DNA of 64,000 nt from Cryptosporangium minutisporangium (GTDB lineage Bacteria > Actinomycetota > Actinomycetes > Mycobacteriales > Cryptosporangiaceae): assembly GCF_039536245.1 (NCBI RefSeq), contig NZ_BAAAYN010000014.1:25755-89754 (forward strand), read 5' to 3'. This document shows positions 52,348 through 61,529 of this stretch, one piece after another. Each line of letters starts with the position of its first letter. Position 1 is the first letter of the stretch. The translations under genes and the position numbers were made by a program. The notes under the pieces were generated by a model, which was given only the letters and a program-made list of their open reading frames with translations, had not been told where the DNA came from and did not search any database.

Positions 52348-53106
52348 TCAAACCTCGTACGTCGCGCCTGCGTGGGCCAAGTGGATGGGGCCCGAGTACG
52401 CGCTGCGGGCTTCGGCCAGCGTCTTCTGCGGGTCACCCCAGGCCTGCACCAGGTGGGTGAGCACCAGGCTACGGGCCCCGGAGCGGGTGGCGTACTCGCC
52501 GGCCTCGCGGCCGGTCAGGTGCAGGTCCGGCGGGTGCGGAACGTCCTCTAAGTAGGACGCCTCGCAGAGGAACAGGTCGACGTCGCGAGCCAGCCCGATC
52601 AGGGCCTCGCTCCGGCCGGTGTCGGCCGAGTAGGCGATCGCGCTGTCACCGTGCTCGATCCGCACGCCGAACGTCTCCACCGGGTGGTTGACCCTCGCCG
52701 CGACGACCGCAAAAGGGCCGACCGCGAACCGCCCCGGCTGCAGCGTCTTCACGTCGTACACGTCCTCGACGCTGCCGCCGACGTAGTCCTCCGGCCCGTA
52801 GATCTGCGCTAGCCGCTCCCCCGCCCCCTCCGGGCCGTACAGCGGCATCGGGCGGTGCTTGCCTGCCGGATCGTACCGGCGGACCACCACGTACGAGCAG
52901 GCGTCCAGGATGTGGTCGCAGTGCAGGTGCGAGAGCACGATCGCGTCGACGCCGTGCATGCCCGCCGGATGCCGCTGCAACGCGCCGAGCGCGCCGGTGC
53001 CGAAGTCGAGCAGCAGCCGGAAGCCCTCGGCCTCCAGCAGGTACGCGGAGCACGGGGAATCCGGCCCCGGGAAGCTGCCGGCACATCCGAGCACGGAGAG
53101 CTTCAT
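52348..53106 (-). CDS. Metallo-beta-lactamase-fold phosphodiesterase-like protein (Rv1339 type)
   Basis: 252 residues; the ATG overlaps the murI stop (ATGA). N-terminus [21 protein letters not shown], metal site [10 protein letters not shown], then [11 protein letters not shown] and [12 protein letters not shown]. Sequence and position next to murI match mycobacterial Rv1339, an atypical class II phosphodiesterase reported to degrade cAMP. Related RNase Z proteins have a different helical arm, not seen here. cAMP activity is carried over from the family. Confidence 0.85.
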   Translation of the reverse strand: MKLSVLGCAGSFPGPDSPCSAYLLEAEGFRLLLDFGTGALGALQRHPAGMHGVDAIVLSHLHCDHILDACSYVVVRRYDPAGKHRPMPLYGPEGAGERLAQIYGPEDYVGGSVEDVYDVKTLQPGRFAVGPFAVVAARVNHPVETFGVRIEHGDSAIAYSADTGRSEALIGLARDVDLFLCEASYLEDVPHPPDLHLTGREAGEYATRSGARSLVLTHLVQAWGDPQKTLAEARSAYSGPIHLAHAGATYEV

Positions 53107-53915
53107 CCGGCCACCTCCACTGCCGTAAGGGAGCCCACCACGGCCGCCTCCGGCCCGAGGAACCGACGGCCCAGGCGTGCGAACGGCTCCGGATCGCCGG
53201 TCGCCAGGAACTGGTGCTCCGGCGGCCCTACGTCGTCGCCGCGCAGCAGGTCGCGGGCGGTGAGTGCCCGGTAGACGTCCTTCGCGGTCTCGTCCGCGCT
53301 CGACACCAGCGTGACTCCGTCCCCCATCACCAGACTGATCACTCCGGTCAACAAGGGGTAGTGTGTGCACCCCAGCACGAGCGTGTCGACCTCGGCACGC
53401 TGCAGCGGCTCCAAGTACGCCTGGGTGAGCCCCAGCAGCTGACGCCCGCTGGTGACTCCCCGCTCGACGAACGAGACGAACTCCGGGCACGCAACCGCGG
53501 TGACTTCGACGTCCGGCGCCGCGGCGAACATGTCCTGGTACGCGCCGCTGGTGATCGTCGCCCTGGTCCCGATCACGCCGACCCGCCCGTTGCGGGTCGC
53601 CGCGACCGCGCGTCGCACCGCCGGGAGCACCACCTCGACCACCGGCACGTCGTAGCGCTCCCTGGCGTCGGCCAGGCAGGCCGCGGACGCGCTGTTGCAC
53701 GCGATCACCAGCATCTTGACGCGACGGGCGACGAGCTGGTCGAGCGCCTCCAACGCGAAGCGGCGGACCTCGGCGATGGGTCGGGGGCCGTAGGGCACGT
53801 GGGCGGTGTCGCCGACGTAGATCAACTGCTCGTTCGGGAGCTGGTCGAGCACGGCACGCGCCACGGTCAGCCCGCCGACCCCGGAGTCGAAAATCCCGAT
53901 TGGCGCGTCCGTCAC
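53103..53915 (-). CDS. murI: Glutamate racemase
   Basis: 270 residues from a GTG. The first catalytic Cys is in [12 protein letters not shown] and the second in [12 protein letters not shown]-terminus [18 protein letters not shown] and [13 protein letters not shown] are diagnostic. It makes D-glutamate for peptidoglycan in the cytoplasm. TACGCT seven bases before the GTG suggests a leaderless start. Operon with the Rv1339-like hydrolase. Confidence 0.95.
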   Translation of the reverse strand: MTDAPIGIFDSGVGGLTVARAVLDQLPNEQLIYVGDTAHVPYGPRPIAEVRRFALEALDQLVARRVKMLVIACNSASAACLADARERYDVPVVEVVLPAVRRAVAATRNGRVGVIGTRATITSGAYQDMFAAAPDVEVTAVACPEFVSFVERGVTSGRQLLGLTQAYLEPLQRAEVDTLVLGCTHYPLLTGVISLVMGDGVTLVSSADETAKDVYRALTARDLLRGDDVGPPEHQFLATGDPEPFARLGRRFLGPEAAVVGSLTAVEVAG

Positions 53916-54035
53916 GGCGCCGAGCGTACGCGGCAGGGGTGGTGGTCTGTCTGTCCGGAAGCTAACTCGACGGCCAGTGTCATGACCGTCACCTGTTCGA
54001 GGCGACGACGGTCACCGCCGTTCGCCGGGGATTCC

Positions 54036-54077
54036 CCGAAGGCCACCTCTCCGGACGCGCGGAGAGGTGGCCTTCGG
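54036..54077 (-). terminator. Very strong hairpin after egtD
   Basis: Seventeen-base perfect arms (54036-54052, 54061-54077) with an eight-base loop; flanking GATTC and GAATC may extend it. It begins 14 bases after the egtD stop and ends the ergothioneine operon. It contains GAAGGCCACCTCT, shared with the repeat array at 35901-36015. Confidence 0.85.
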
Positions 54078-54090
54078 TGCGAATCGCTCG

Positions 54091-55077
54091 CTACGACGCG
54101 GTGGCGAGGCTCAGGCCGAATCGCTGGTCGTCGTCGGTCCACCACCGGGTCGGCTCGAAACCCGCGGCGGACAGTTCGGCGGCCACGCCCTCGGGGCGGA
54201 ACTTCGCGGAGATCTCGGTGCGCACCACCTCGCCGCGCGCGAACTCCACCGTGAGGTCGACGGCGGGAATCCGCACGCGCATCGCGTGCCGGGCCCGCAG
54301 CCGCATCTCGATCCACTCCCGCTCGGCGTCCCAGATCGCGACGTGGTCGAACTCCGCCGGCTCGAAGTCGGCGTCCAGTTCGCGGTTGAGCACCCGGAGC
54401 ACGTTGCGGTTGAACTCGGCGGTGACGCCGGCCGCGTCGTCGTAGGCGGGCACCAGGACGTCCGGCGACTTCACCAGGTCGGTGCCGAGCAGCAGCGTCT
54501 CGCCGGGGCGCAGCGCCCCCCGGACGTCGCCCAGGAAGCGCGTCCTGGCGTCCGGCGCCAGGTTGCCGATCGTCCCGCCGAGCAGCACCACCATCCGGTG
54601 GCCGGTGGCCGGTAACCGGTCCAGGTGACGCTCGAAGTCGGCGACCACCGCGTGCACCGCGAGGCCGGGGTACTCCCACAGCAGACCGGCCGCGCCGGTG
54701 CGCAGCGCGGCGTCCGAGACGTCGACCGGGACGTACGTCCGCAGGCGGTCGGTGGCGCGCAGCGCGTCCACCAGCAGGCGGGTCTTCTCGGCCGAGCCGG
54801 CGCCGAGCTCGACCAGCGTGGTCGCGGCCGACACGTCGGCGATCTCGGCGGCGCGGGCCTGCAGGATCGAGCGCTCGGCCCGGGTCGGGTAGTACTCCGG
54901 CAGCCGGGTGATCTCGTCGAAGAGCTGGCTGCCGCGGTCGTCGTAGAACCACCGCGGCGGCATCCACTTCGCCGGCGCGGAGAGCCCGGTGACGACGTCC
55001 TGGCGCAGCGTGCGCGCGGTGAAGTCCGGCGGCAGGTGGTTCTCGACCACCAGGGTGCTGGCCAGGGTTTGTGTCAT
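54091..55077 (-). CDS. egtD: L-histidine N-alpha-methyltransferase
   Basis: 328 residues. Family blocks: LPPDFTARTLRQDVVTGLSA, PKYFYDD-type PPRWFYDDRGSQLFDEIT, LPEYYPTRAE, and the SAM site LVELGAGSAEKTRLL; FLGGTIGN-type VLLGGTIGNL follows. It trimethylates histidine to hercynine with three S-adenosylmethionines, the first step of ergothioneine synthesis. Last gene of the operon, overlapping egtC by four bases (ATGA). Confidence 0.95.
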   Translation of the reverse strand: MTQTLASTLVVENHLPPDFTARTLRQDVVTGLSAPAKWMPPRWFYDDRGSQLFDEITRLPEYYPTRAERSILQARAAEIADVSAATTLVELGAGSAEKTRLLVDALRATDRLRTYVPVDVSDAALRTGAAGLLWEYPGLAVHAVVADFERHLDRLPATGHRMVVLLGGTIGNLAPDARTRFLGDVRGALRPGETLLLGTDLVKSPDVLVPAYDDAAGVTAEFNRNVLRVLNRELDADFEPAEFDHVAIWDAEREWIEMRLRARHAMRVRIPAVDLTVEFARGEVVRTEISAKFRPEGVAAELSAAGFEPTRWWTDDDQRFGLSLATAS

Positions 55078-55832
55078 CGGGCGGCCTCCGCAGTGAGTTC
55101 GAGTGTGTCGACGGTGACGCCGTCGGCGGTGGCGACCAGCAACGACCGGTCGGGGACGTCACGCCACCCGGGCCCGTCATCGGTTGGTTCGGACGCCACG
55201 ATCACCCCGGCCGGGGACGCGCGGCGCCAGCTGAGCGTGTCGCCCCAGACCGTGGCCACGACCGTGGTGCCGTCGGTGGCGAGCATGTTCAACCGCGCGT
55301 CCGGCACGTCCACCGCCGTGACGGTCTCGGCCAACGCGACCGGCAGCGGGACACCGGCCGCCAGTCGCGACCGGGCGTAGGCCCAGAGCAGCGCGGAGTC
55401 GGTCGGCGCCTCCAGCCGGACCAGCGCCTCCGGGGGCAGGGCGGCCGCCAGGCCGTGCAGCGACCCGGGCCAGCCGGGTACCGCGCCGTTGTGGCTGAAC
55501 AACCACTTTCCGGACGCGAACGGCGCGGCCGCCGCCTCGGCGAAGCCCATTCCCTCGGTGCCCGACCGCACCGCCGCGAGCACGGCGCCGGAGCGGACCA
55601 CCCTGGCCAGGTCGAGCAGGTTGGGATCGCCCCACATCGGGCGGTCACGGCGGTACCGGGCCGGGACGGGGTCGCCGGTCGCGTACCAGCCGACGCCGAA
55701 CCCGTCGGCGTTCACCGTGCCGTACCGCTGCCGCCGCGGCGCCCACGATTGGCGGAACAGCCCGTGCTCCGGCTCGACCAGGAGTTCCTGCAGCGTCAGC
55801 GGGGGGCCGAGGTAGGCCAGGTGCCTACACAT
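55074..55832 (-). CDS. egtC: Gamma-glutamyl hercynylcysteine sulfoxide hydrolase
   Basis: 252 residues starting MCRHLAYLGPP, so Cys2 is the N-terminal nucleophile of a class II amidotransferase after Met removal. RYGTVNADGFGVGWY and FSHNGAVPGW are the conserved substrate-pocket blocks. It removes glutamate from the sulfoxide made by EgtB. It overlaps egtB by eight bases and egtD by four. Confidence 0.95.
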   Translation of the reverse strand: MCRHLAYLGPPLTLQELLVEPEHGLFRQSWAPRRQRYGTVNADGFGVGWYATGDPVPARYRRDRPMWGDPNLLDLARVVRSGAVLAAVRSGTEGMGFAEAAAAPFASGKWLFSHNGAVPGWPGSLHGLAAALPPEALVRLEAPTDSALLWAYARSRLAAGVPLPVALAETVTAVDVPDARLNMLATDGTTVVATVWGDTLSWRRASPAGVIVASEPTDDGPGWRDVPDRSLLVATADGVTVDTLELTAEAAR

Positions 55833-57162
55833 CGGCGTCCTCGGGGCGAGCGTTCCGGGCGCAGCGGAAGCCGGCGAAGATCTGCCGCCGGATCGGGTAG
55901 TCCCAGTTGCGGAACGTCGTCCGGCAGGCGCTCGGATCGGTGGCCCAGGCGCCGCCGCGCAGCACCTTGTAGTCGCTGCCGAAGAAGACCTCCGAGTACT
56001 CCGGGTAGGGGAACATCGCGAACCCGGGGTACGGGGTGAAGTCGCTGGAGGTCCACTCCCAGACGTCCCCGATCAGCCCGCGGACGCCGAGCGGCGAGAC
56101 GCCGTCCGGATACGCCCCGACCGGTGCCGGCTGGAGGTGCGCGCCGGCGAGGTTCGCGTGCGCGGCGGTCGGGTCGTCGTCGCCCCACGGGTAGCGCAGG
56201 CTCCGACCGGTGGCCGGGTCGTACCGGGCTGCCTTCTCCCACTCGGCCTCGGTGGGCAGACGCTTCCCCGCCCAGCGGGCGTAGGCGTCCGCCTCGTACC
56301 AGCAGACGTGCTGCACGGGCTCCTGCGGTGGTACCTCTTCGACGTGTCCGAAGCGGGTACGCCGCCAGGTGTCCCCGTCCCGGTGCCAGAACTGCGGTGC
56401 GGCCAGCCCTGCGGCCTGCCGGTGGGCCCAGCCGGCCGGCGTCCACCAGCGCTCGTCGTCGTACCCACCGGCCTCGACGAACGCGATGTACTGCGCGTTC
56501 GTGACCGGGTCGGCGTCGATCCAGAACGGCTCGACGCCCACCGCGTGGGCCGGCCGTTCGTTGTCGAGCGCCCAGGGCTCGAGGTCGGTGCCCATCAGGA
56601 ACATGCCGCCGGGGACGTAGACCTCGTCGCTGGCCGGGGCCCGTCCGGGCGGCGGGGCGGGCGCGTCCAGTACCGGGGCGCCGACCCGCAGCTGATGGGT
56701 GGCGAGCATCGTCTCCACGTGCTGCTGCTCGTGCTGGACGATCATCCCGAACGCGAACCCGGCCTCGGTGAGCCGGCGGCCCTCCAGCGGCGTCCGCTCC
56801 AGGACGTCGAGCACCTTGCGCCTGACCTCGGCCACGTAGGAGCGGGCCTCGTCCGGGCCGAGCAGCGGTAGCGACGGGCGGTCGGCGCGCTTGTGCGCGA
56901 ATGCGTCGTAGAGGTTGTCGATGTCCTCCCGCACCGGCTCACGGCCACCGACGTCCCGAACCAGCCACAGTTCTTCCTGGTTGCCGATGTGGGCGTAATC
57001 CCACACCAGCGGCGACATCAGCGGTGAGTGCTGCCGGACCAGGTCCTCCCGGTCGACGGCGTCGGTGAGCGTGATGCTGCGGTTGCGCGCGCGGTCGAGC
57101 TCTTCGGCGATCCGGACCCGCAGCTGTTCGGGAGAGTGGCGAAGCGTTTCGATGGCGGTCAT
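55825..57162 (-). CDS. egtB: Ergothioneine sulfoxide synthase, non-heme iron
   Basis: 445 residues. N-terminal DinB-like iron domain with ligands H58 (DYAHIG) and H144/H148 (QHEQQHVE), and a C-terminal formylglycine-generating-enzyme fold (GGMFLMGTD; DADPVTNAQYIAFV; RLPTEAEWEKAAR; LRGGAWATDP). Uses oxygen to join hercynine and gamma-glutamylcysteine as a sulfoxide. The type fits the gamma-Glu-Cys-using mycobacterial enzymes, as egtA and egtC are present. ATG overlaps the egtA stop. Confidence 0.95.
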   Translation of the reverse strand: MTAIETLRHSPEQLRVRIAEELDRARNRSITLTDAVDREDLVRQHSPLMSPLVWDYAHIGNQEELWLVRDVGGREPVREDIDNLYDAFAHKRADRPSLPLLGPDEARSYVAEVRRKVLDVLERTPLEGRRLTEAGFAFGMIVQHEQQHVETMLATHQLRVGAPVLDAPAPPPGRAPASDEVYVPGGMFLMGTDLEPWALDNERPAHAVGVEPFWIDADPVTNAQYIAFVEAGGYDDERWWTPAGWAHRQAAGLAAPQFWHRDGDTWRRTRFGHVEEVPPQEPVQHVCWYEADAYARWAGKRLPTEAEWEKAARYDPATGRSLRYPWGDDDPTAAHANLAGAHLQPAPVGAYPDGVSPLGVRGLIGDVWEWTSSDFTPYPGFAMFPYPEYSEVFFGSDYKVLRGGAWATDPSACRTTFRNWDYPIRRQIFAGFRCARNARPEDADV

Positions 57163-58532
57163 CGGCCCTCCTCCGGGGTGGCGTACGTCTCGTCGGTGGG
57201 TCGGTCCAGGTCGTGCGTCCGGGCGAAGTGGTCGAGCTGGTCGTCGGCGGGCGTCCGGCCGCGGAACGTGTAGCGCTCCGCGAACCGGGTGACGCGAGCG
57301 ATCGTGTCCCGCGGCAGGCCCGCTGCGGCCGCCCCTTCCAGCGCGACCGCGAGGAGCTGCGACGCCGCACGGGCCAGTGCCGGATCGGTGAGACCGTCGC
57401 GGGCCGCCCTGGCCCATGCCGTCGGCCAGATGGCTTCGCCGAGCGGCTCGACCGCGGCGAGCGCGGCGTCCCGGCACTTCGACGAGGAGAGCAGCGTCCA
57501 GAGGACGGCGGGCGGTACCTGCCAGTCGTCACCCGCCTGCGCGTCGAGGTACCGCACCTCCAGGTAGCCCTTCGCACGCACCGGCGGAAACAGCGTGCTC
57601 AGGTGGTACTCGAGGTCAGCGAACGTGGCCGGACGGTCCAGCGCCCCGTCGATCCAGTCGGCGAACGTGACGCCCGGCGGAGCGTCCCAGCGATCGGTCT
57701 CGTTCGGCAGGCAGAGCAGGCGGGCGTCGAGCGCGGCGGCCGCGTAGGCCGCGCGCGGGTCACCGGCGATGCCGGACACCTGGGTGCGGCTCGGGTCCAG
57801 CCGGATCCAGGCCCGTTGCCGCGCGGAGTACCAGCCGGTGGGTGCTCCCGCGTAGATCGGCGAGTTCGCGAACAGCGCGACGAGCGTCGGCCCGATCGCG
57901 TGCAGTGTCCGCCATCGCTCGGCCAGCGCATGGTCGCCGGTCTCGGTACCGACGTCGACCGAGAGCTGCACCGAGGCGGTCGAACCCATCATCAGCCGGC
58001 CGGCGGCACCGTCGCGGTCGAAGTACCGCTCCATCGCGGCGTACCGGGCCTTCTCGACCACGCGGGTCGCCGGTCGGTGCGCGTCGATCCCGGAGTGGCC
58101 GACGGCGAGACCGGAGCGGGCCAGCGCGGCCCGGAGCACGTCGGCGTCGGTACCGGCGGCGGCCAGGCAGTCGGCGAAAGTGCCCCAAGCCCGGGTGGAG
58201 AGTTCGACCTGCCCACCGGGTTCGACGGTGATCGACGAACCGGCGGGGAGGGGGACGCCGAGCGCCGTCGGATCGGCGGTCGGTGCGGTGAGGATGGGAG
58301 GGCTCCAGCGTCCGAGTGCGGAGGCGAGCCGCTCTACCGGGATGAGCGCGGTGGGATCGGTCGGGTCGTAGATCAGGCGTTCCAGCTCGATACCGGCCAA
58401 CCGCGGCGGACCGATCTTGAAACAAATCTTCGCCACGAACGCCTCGGCGTCCGCGCGGGTGTGGATCGGCTCGGCGAGCGGCTCCTGCGCCGCTGTGACC
58501 GTGCCGATCGGCCTCGTCGTCGTCTCGGACAT
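57159..58532 (-). CDS. egtA: Glutamate-cysteine ligase of ergothioneine synthesis
   Basis: 457 residues from the ATG at 58532, behind GGAGGTGG. Glutamate-cysteine ligase family blocks: KIGPPRLAGIELERLIYD, EPGGQVELSTRAW, MMGSTASVQLSVDVG, FANSPIYAGAPTGWYSARQ and KGYLEVRYLDAQ. It makes gamma-glutamylcysteine, the sulfur donor for EgtB. First gene of the egtABCD operon. No egtE-like PLP lyase follows. Confidence 0.95.
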   Translation of the reverse strand: MSETTTRPIGTVTAAQEPLAEPIHTRADAEAFVAKICFKIGPPRLAGIELERLIYDPTDPTALIPVERLASALGRWSPPILTAPTADPTALGVPLPAGSSITVEPGGQVELSTRAWGTFADCLAAAGTDADVLRAALARSGLAVGHSGIDAHRPATRVVEKARYAAMERYFDRDGAAGRLMMGSTASVQLSVDVGTETGDHALAERWRTLHAIGPTLVALFANSPIYAGAPTGWYSARQRAWIRLDPSRTQVSGIAGDPRAAYAAAALDARLLCLPNETDRWDAPPGVTFADWIDGALDRPATFADLEYHLSTLFPPVRAKGYLEVRYLDAQAGDDWQVPPAVLWTLLSSSKCRDAALAAVEPLGEAIWPTAWARAARDGLTDPALARAASQLLAVALEGAAAAGLPRDTIARVTRFAERYTFRGRTPADDQLDHFARTHDLDRPTDETYATPEEGR

Positions 58533-58860
58533 GTGTTCCACCTCCGCTGTCGCACTCGGGGAAGCTCCGGGCCGGTCCGCGACCCGACGGACCGGACCGA
58601 AGACCGACCCGACTGGCCATGCTCCCTCGGAATCGGCCGACCTGCATCCGGCGCCGCTCGACGCGGAGATGCATACTTCTTGACAAAGAGGGAAAACGGC
58701 GCTGCCGTTCGGGCTAGGTCGCCCTCGACAAAAGGGCCGATTCTGGCGGGTTCCGCCGCCCACGCCGCTTCCGAACCCCGCGCTGCGTATGCTCCGCCGT
58801 ACGTGACGGATGTGATGGACGTTGTTGACACTGACAAGTGTCAACGCAGAACGCGGAGCA
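58533..58860. other. Divergent region between egtA and the VWA protein gene
   Basis: 328 bases without a credible gene. It holds TTGACA near 58680 and a perfect 9-base-arm palindrome (58824-58845). Promoters of both genes should lie here. Confidence 0.4.
58824..58845. promoter_or_regulatory. Palindromic operator candidate before the VWA gene
   Basis: GTTGACACT and AGTGTCAAC flank GACA, ending 15 bases before the ATG at 58861. Each arm contains TTGACA, so the site may overlap a promoter or bind a dimeric repressor. It lies just before the ribosome site. Confidence 0.5.
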
Positions 58861-60687
58861 ATGATGGCTCGCGGTCGACACCGCAGTGCACAAGTCAGCC
58901 GACGGTCGGCGGTCGAACGAGTTGCCGGCACCGGACCCTCGCGACGGACCAAAGCGATCGCCCCGTGGGTGATCGTGGCGATCGTTCTGGCAACGGTGGT
59001 CAGCGGAACTACTTTCGGTTACCTGTGGGTCACCGCCCGCTGTAGCGGTACGCCGGTCGAGCTGTCGATCGCTGCCTCACCCGACCAGGCTCCGGTCGTG
59101 GAGTCCCTGGCCGAGAAGTGGCAGGAGGACGCACCCGAGATCGACGGCCGGTGCGCCGAGATCAGCGTGCGCGCGGTGCAGTCGGCAGAGGTGGCGAGCT
59201 CGCTGACGCCGAACTGGAAGGCGGACGCCGAAGACCCGCGGATCGACGTCTGGATGCCGGACTCGAAGGTCTGGATCGACAGCGCCAAGACCCGCCAGGA
59301 AGTCCGGGAGATGGTCTCCGGCCCGTCCACCACCGTCGCGCGGTCGCCGGTCGTGATGGCGCTCCCGAAGCCGATGGCCGAAGCACTCGGCTGGCCGGAC
59401 AAGGTGATCTCCTGGGCCGAGCTGTCCAGGGCTCGGGTCGCCGGTACCACCTGGGCGAAGTTCCAGCACGGCGACTGGGGTCCGCTCAAGATCGGCATCG
59501 GCGATCCGCGCGCCTCGTTCGCCGCGCTCGGCACGCTGCTCTCGGTAGCCGACGCGAACGGTGACAACAGCGTCGCCGAGGCCGAGCTGGGCAACGCGCT
59601 GGTGCTGGCCCGCGCGTCGACCGTCGAGCTCGCCACCTCCGACGCGTTCCTCAGCAAGATGAGGCAGGTCGTCAACACCGGCGCGCTGAAGGACGCGGGA
59701 CCGTTCCCAGCGACCGAGGCCCAGGTGGCCGCGTACGACAACGCGAAGCCGAAGGTGGAGCTGGTCGCGATCAACCCGGACGAGGGCACGGTCATCGCGA
59801 ACTACCAGTTCCTGGTGCTCAAGGCCGACTGGGTCGACTCGGTGCGGCAGAAGGTCGCCGCAGAGTTCCTGAAGTTCCTGCGGGGCGAGGAGAGCAAGAA
59901 GGCGTACGGCGCGGCCGGCTTCCGCGACCCGCAGCTCTCGACGCAGTACGCGGTCGGGCTCGACACCGAACTCGGCATGGGCAGCCCGCCCACCTCCACG
60001 GCGCGTGAGTTGCCCAAGATCGAGTCGGTCACCCAGACCGTGGGCTACTGGACTGCGCTGCAGCGCAAGGCGAACCTCCTCGCGGTCATCGACAGCTCCG
60101 GTTCGATGGAGGAACCGGCGCCGGACGGCAGCGGGACCCGCATGCAGGTCGTCCAGCAGGCGTGTCTGCGGGCCGACTCGCTGTTCAACCCGCAGTCCTA
60201 CGTCGGCAGCTGGCGGTTCTCCACGAACCTCGACGGCGACAAGGACTACGAGGAGATGGTGCCGATCGGGCCGGTCGGTGGCCGGCTGCCCGACGGCACG
60301 CTGCGGAAGGACGCGCTGGACGCGTCGATCTACAACGACCTCGACCCGGAAGGCGCCACCGGGCTCTATGACACGCTGCTCGCCGCGTACCTGTTCATGC
60401 AGGAGCACTGGCTCGGCGAGAACCGGCTCAACCTGTTGGTACTGATGACCGACGGCAAGAACGAGGACCCGGACGGCATCTCCCAGGCCGAGCTGATTCA
60501 GAAGCTCAAGGCGGCCGCCAACCCGGACAAGCCCATCCAGGTGCTGATCATCGGGTACGGCCCGGATACCGACCTGACCGAGCTCAAGACGATCACGAGC
60601 GCGGTGGGCGGTAACGCGTACCCGGCGCGGACCGGCGCGGACATCGAAAAGGTGTTCCTGGCCACCCTGATCGGCAGCGAAGGCTAG
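58861..60687 (+). CDS. Membrane-anchored substrate-binding domain fused to VWA domain
   Basis: 608 residues from the ATG at 58861 with GGAG upstream. A basic N-terminus and one helix (IAPWVIVAIVLATVVSGTTFG) anchor it outside the cell. Residues 60-390 look like a type II periplasmic binding protein (VELSIAASPDQAPVVESLAEKW; DVWMPDSKVWID), and 400-605 are a von Willebrand A domain with an intact MIDAS motif starting at D411 (DSSGSMEE) and LLVLMTDGKNED. The family is widespread in actinobacteria and has no settled role; adhesion or a cell-envelope scaffold is likely. Alone, with a strong terminator. Confidence 0.8.
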   Translation: MMARGRHRSAQVSRRSAVERVAGTGPSRRTKAIAPWVIVAIVLATVVSGTTFGYLWVTARCSGTPVELSIAASPDQAPVVESLAEKWQEDAPEIDGRCAEISVRAVQSAEVASSLTPNWKADAEDPRIDVWMPDSKVWIDSAKTRQEVREMVSGPSTTVARSPVVMALPKPMAEALGWPDKVISWAELSRARVAGTTWAKFQHGDWGPLKIGIGDPRASFAALGTLLSVADANGDNSVAEAELGNALVLARASTVELATSDAFLSKMRQVVNTGALKDAGPFPATEAQVAAYDNAKPKVELVAINPDEGTVIANYQFLVLKADWVDSVRQKVAAEFLKFLRGEESKKAYGAAGFRDPQLSTQYAVGLDTELGMGSPPTSTARELPKIESVTQTVGYWTALQRKANLLAVIDSSGSMEEPAPDGSGTRMQVVQQACLRADSLFNPQSYVGSWRFSTNLDGDKDYEEMVPIGPVGGRLPDGTLRKDALDASIYNDLDPEGATGLYDTLLAAYLFMQEHWLGENRLNLLVLMTDGKNEDPDGISQAELIQKLKAAANPDKPIQVLIIGYGPDTDLTELKTITSAVGGNAYPARTGADIEKVFLATLIGSEG

Positions 60688-60697
60688 ATCGGGCACA

Positions 60698-60728
60698 CAA
60701 GACCCCCGCGCGGTGCGCGGGGGTCTTG
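60698..60728. terminator. Bidirectional terminator between converging genes
   Basis: Perfect 14-base arms (60698-60711, 60715-60728) around a three-base loop. The arms end in AAG/CTT, so a short T-run is offered in both directions. It serves the VWA gene and the ABC permease gene. Confidence 0.9.
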
Positions 60729-60740
60729 TCGTTCTCCGGC

Positions 60741-61529
60741 TCACTTCACTTCGTGGTGGAGGACGCGGAGCACACCACCGACGAGCGGCAGCAGCACCCA
60801 GAACGCCACCGACACCGCGAGCCGCGTCCAGTCGTCTCCGTGCATCGACGCGGTCAGCAGCGGCTCGGTGGTGGTGCCCAGGTCGAGCCACCCGGCGACG
60901 TCCTTCAGCGCGGTCACGGTCGACCCCAGGATCGACCACACCGTCGGGATCACGAAGTACAGGACGATCGCCAGTCCGGACGCGAGCAGCAGCGCCCCGA
61001 ACGCGACCCCCATCAGCATGTTGACGAGCTGGAACAGCAGCGCGTTGAAGACCGCGCCCACGCTCAGGTCCCAACTCCCGCCGCGGTTCAACAGGTCCGC
61101 CGCCAGGTTGCCCAGCACCGCGACGCCCAGCGATGCCACCACCGACAGCACGGTGATCACCACCGCGGCCAGCAGCTTCGCCGTTAACACCCGGTGCCGC
61201 CGCGGCACCAGCGCGAACGTGGTCAGCGCGGTGCGCTGGTTCCACTCGCTGGTCACGGCGAGGATGCCCAGCACCGGCAGGAGGATGCTCACCCCGCCGG
61301 TGGCGAACGTCAGGAAGTTCTCCAGCGTCCGGGTGTCCGACGGGCCGGCGAAGACCCGCACGGTCACCAGTGCGATCACGATCAACCCGACGCTCGCCAA
61401 CAGCCAGCGGCCGGCCCGGGTGTCGGCCATTTTGCGCAGTTCGACGCCGGTGAGCCGCCCCATCGACGGCGCCGTGGGCTTCGCCGACTGCTGGGTCAGG
61501 TACGAAGGGCTCTCGGCCACTGTGGTCAT
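60741..61529 (-). CDS. ABC-2-type transporter permease
   Basis: 262 residues with six membrane helices after a cytoplasmic start (GVELRKMADTRAGRWLLASVG, the usual ABC-2 entry). TSEWNQRTALTTFALVPRRH is the conserved loop of this subfamily. It pairs with the ATPase upstream (four-base overlap) to export a drug, lipid or peptide. The following divergent kinase/regulator pair may control it. Confidence 0.85.
   Translation of the reverse strand: MTTVAESPSYLTQQSAKPTAPSMGRLTGVELRKMADTRAGRWLLASVGLIVIALVTVRVFAGPSDTRTLENFLTFATGGVSILLPVLGILAVTSEWNQRTALTTFALVPRRHRVLTAKLLAAVVITVLSVVASLGVAVLGNLAADLLNRGGSWDLSVGAVFNALLFQLVNMLMGVAFGALLLASGLAIVLYFVIPTVWSILGSTVTALKDVAGWLDLGTTTEPLLTASMHGDDWTRLAVSVAFWVLLPLVGGVLRVLHHEVK

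Noticed and set aside
53912..55180. 422-codon frame overlapping egtD on the same strand
   Set aside because: Out-of-frame shadow of egtD with Arg/Gly/Ala-rich translation; egtD is unambiguous.
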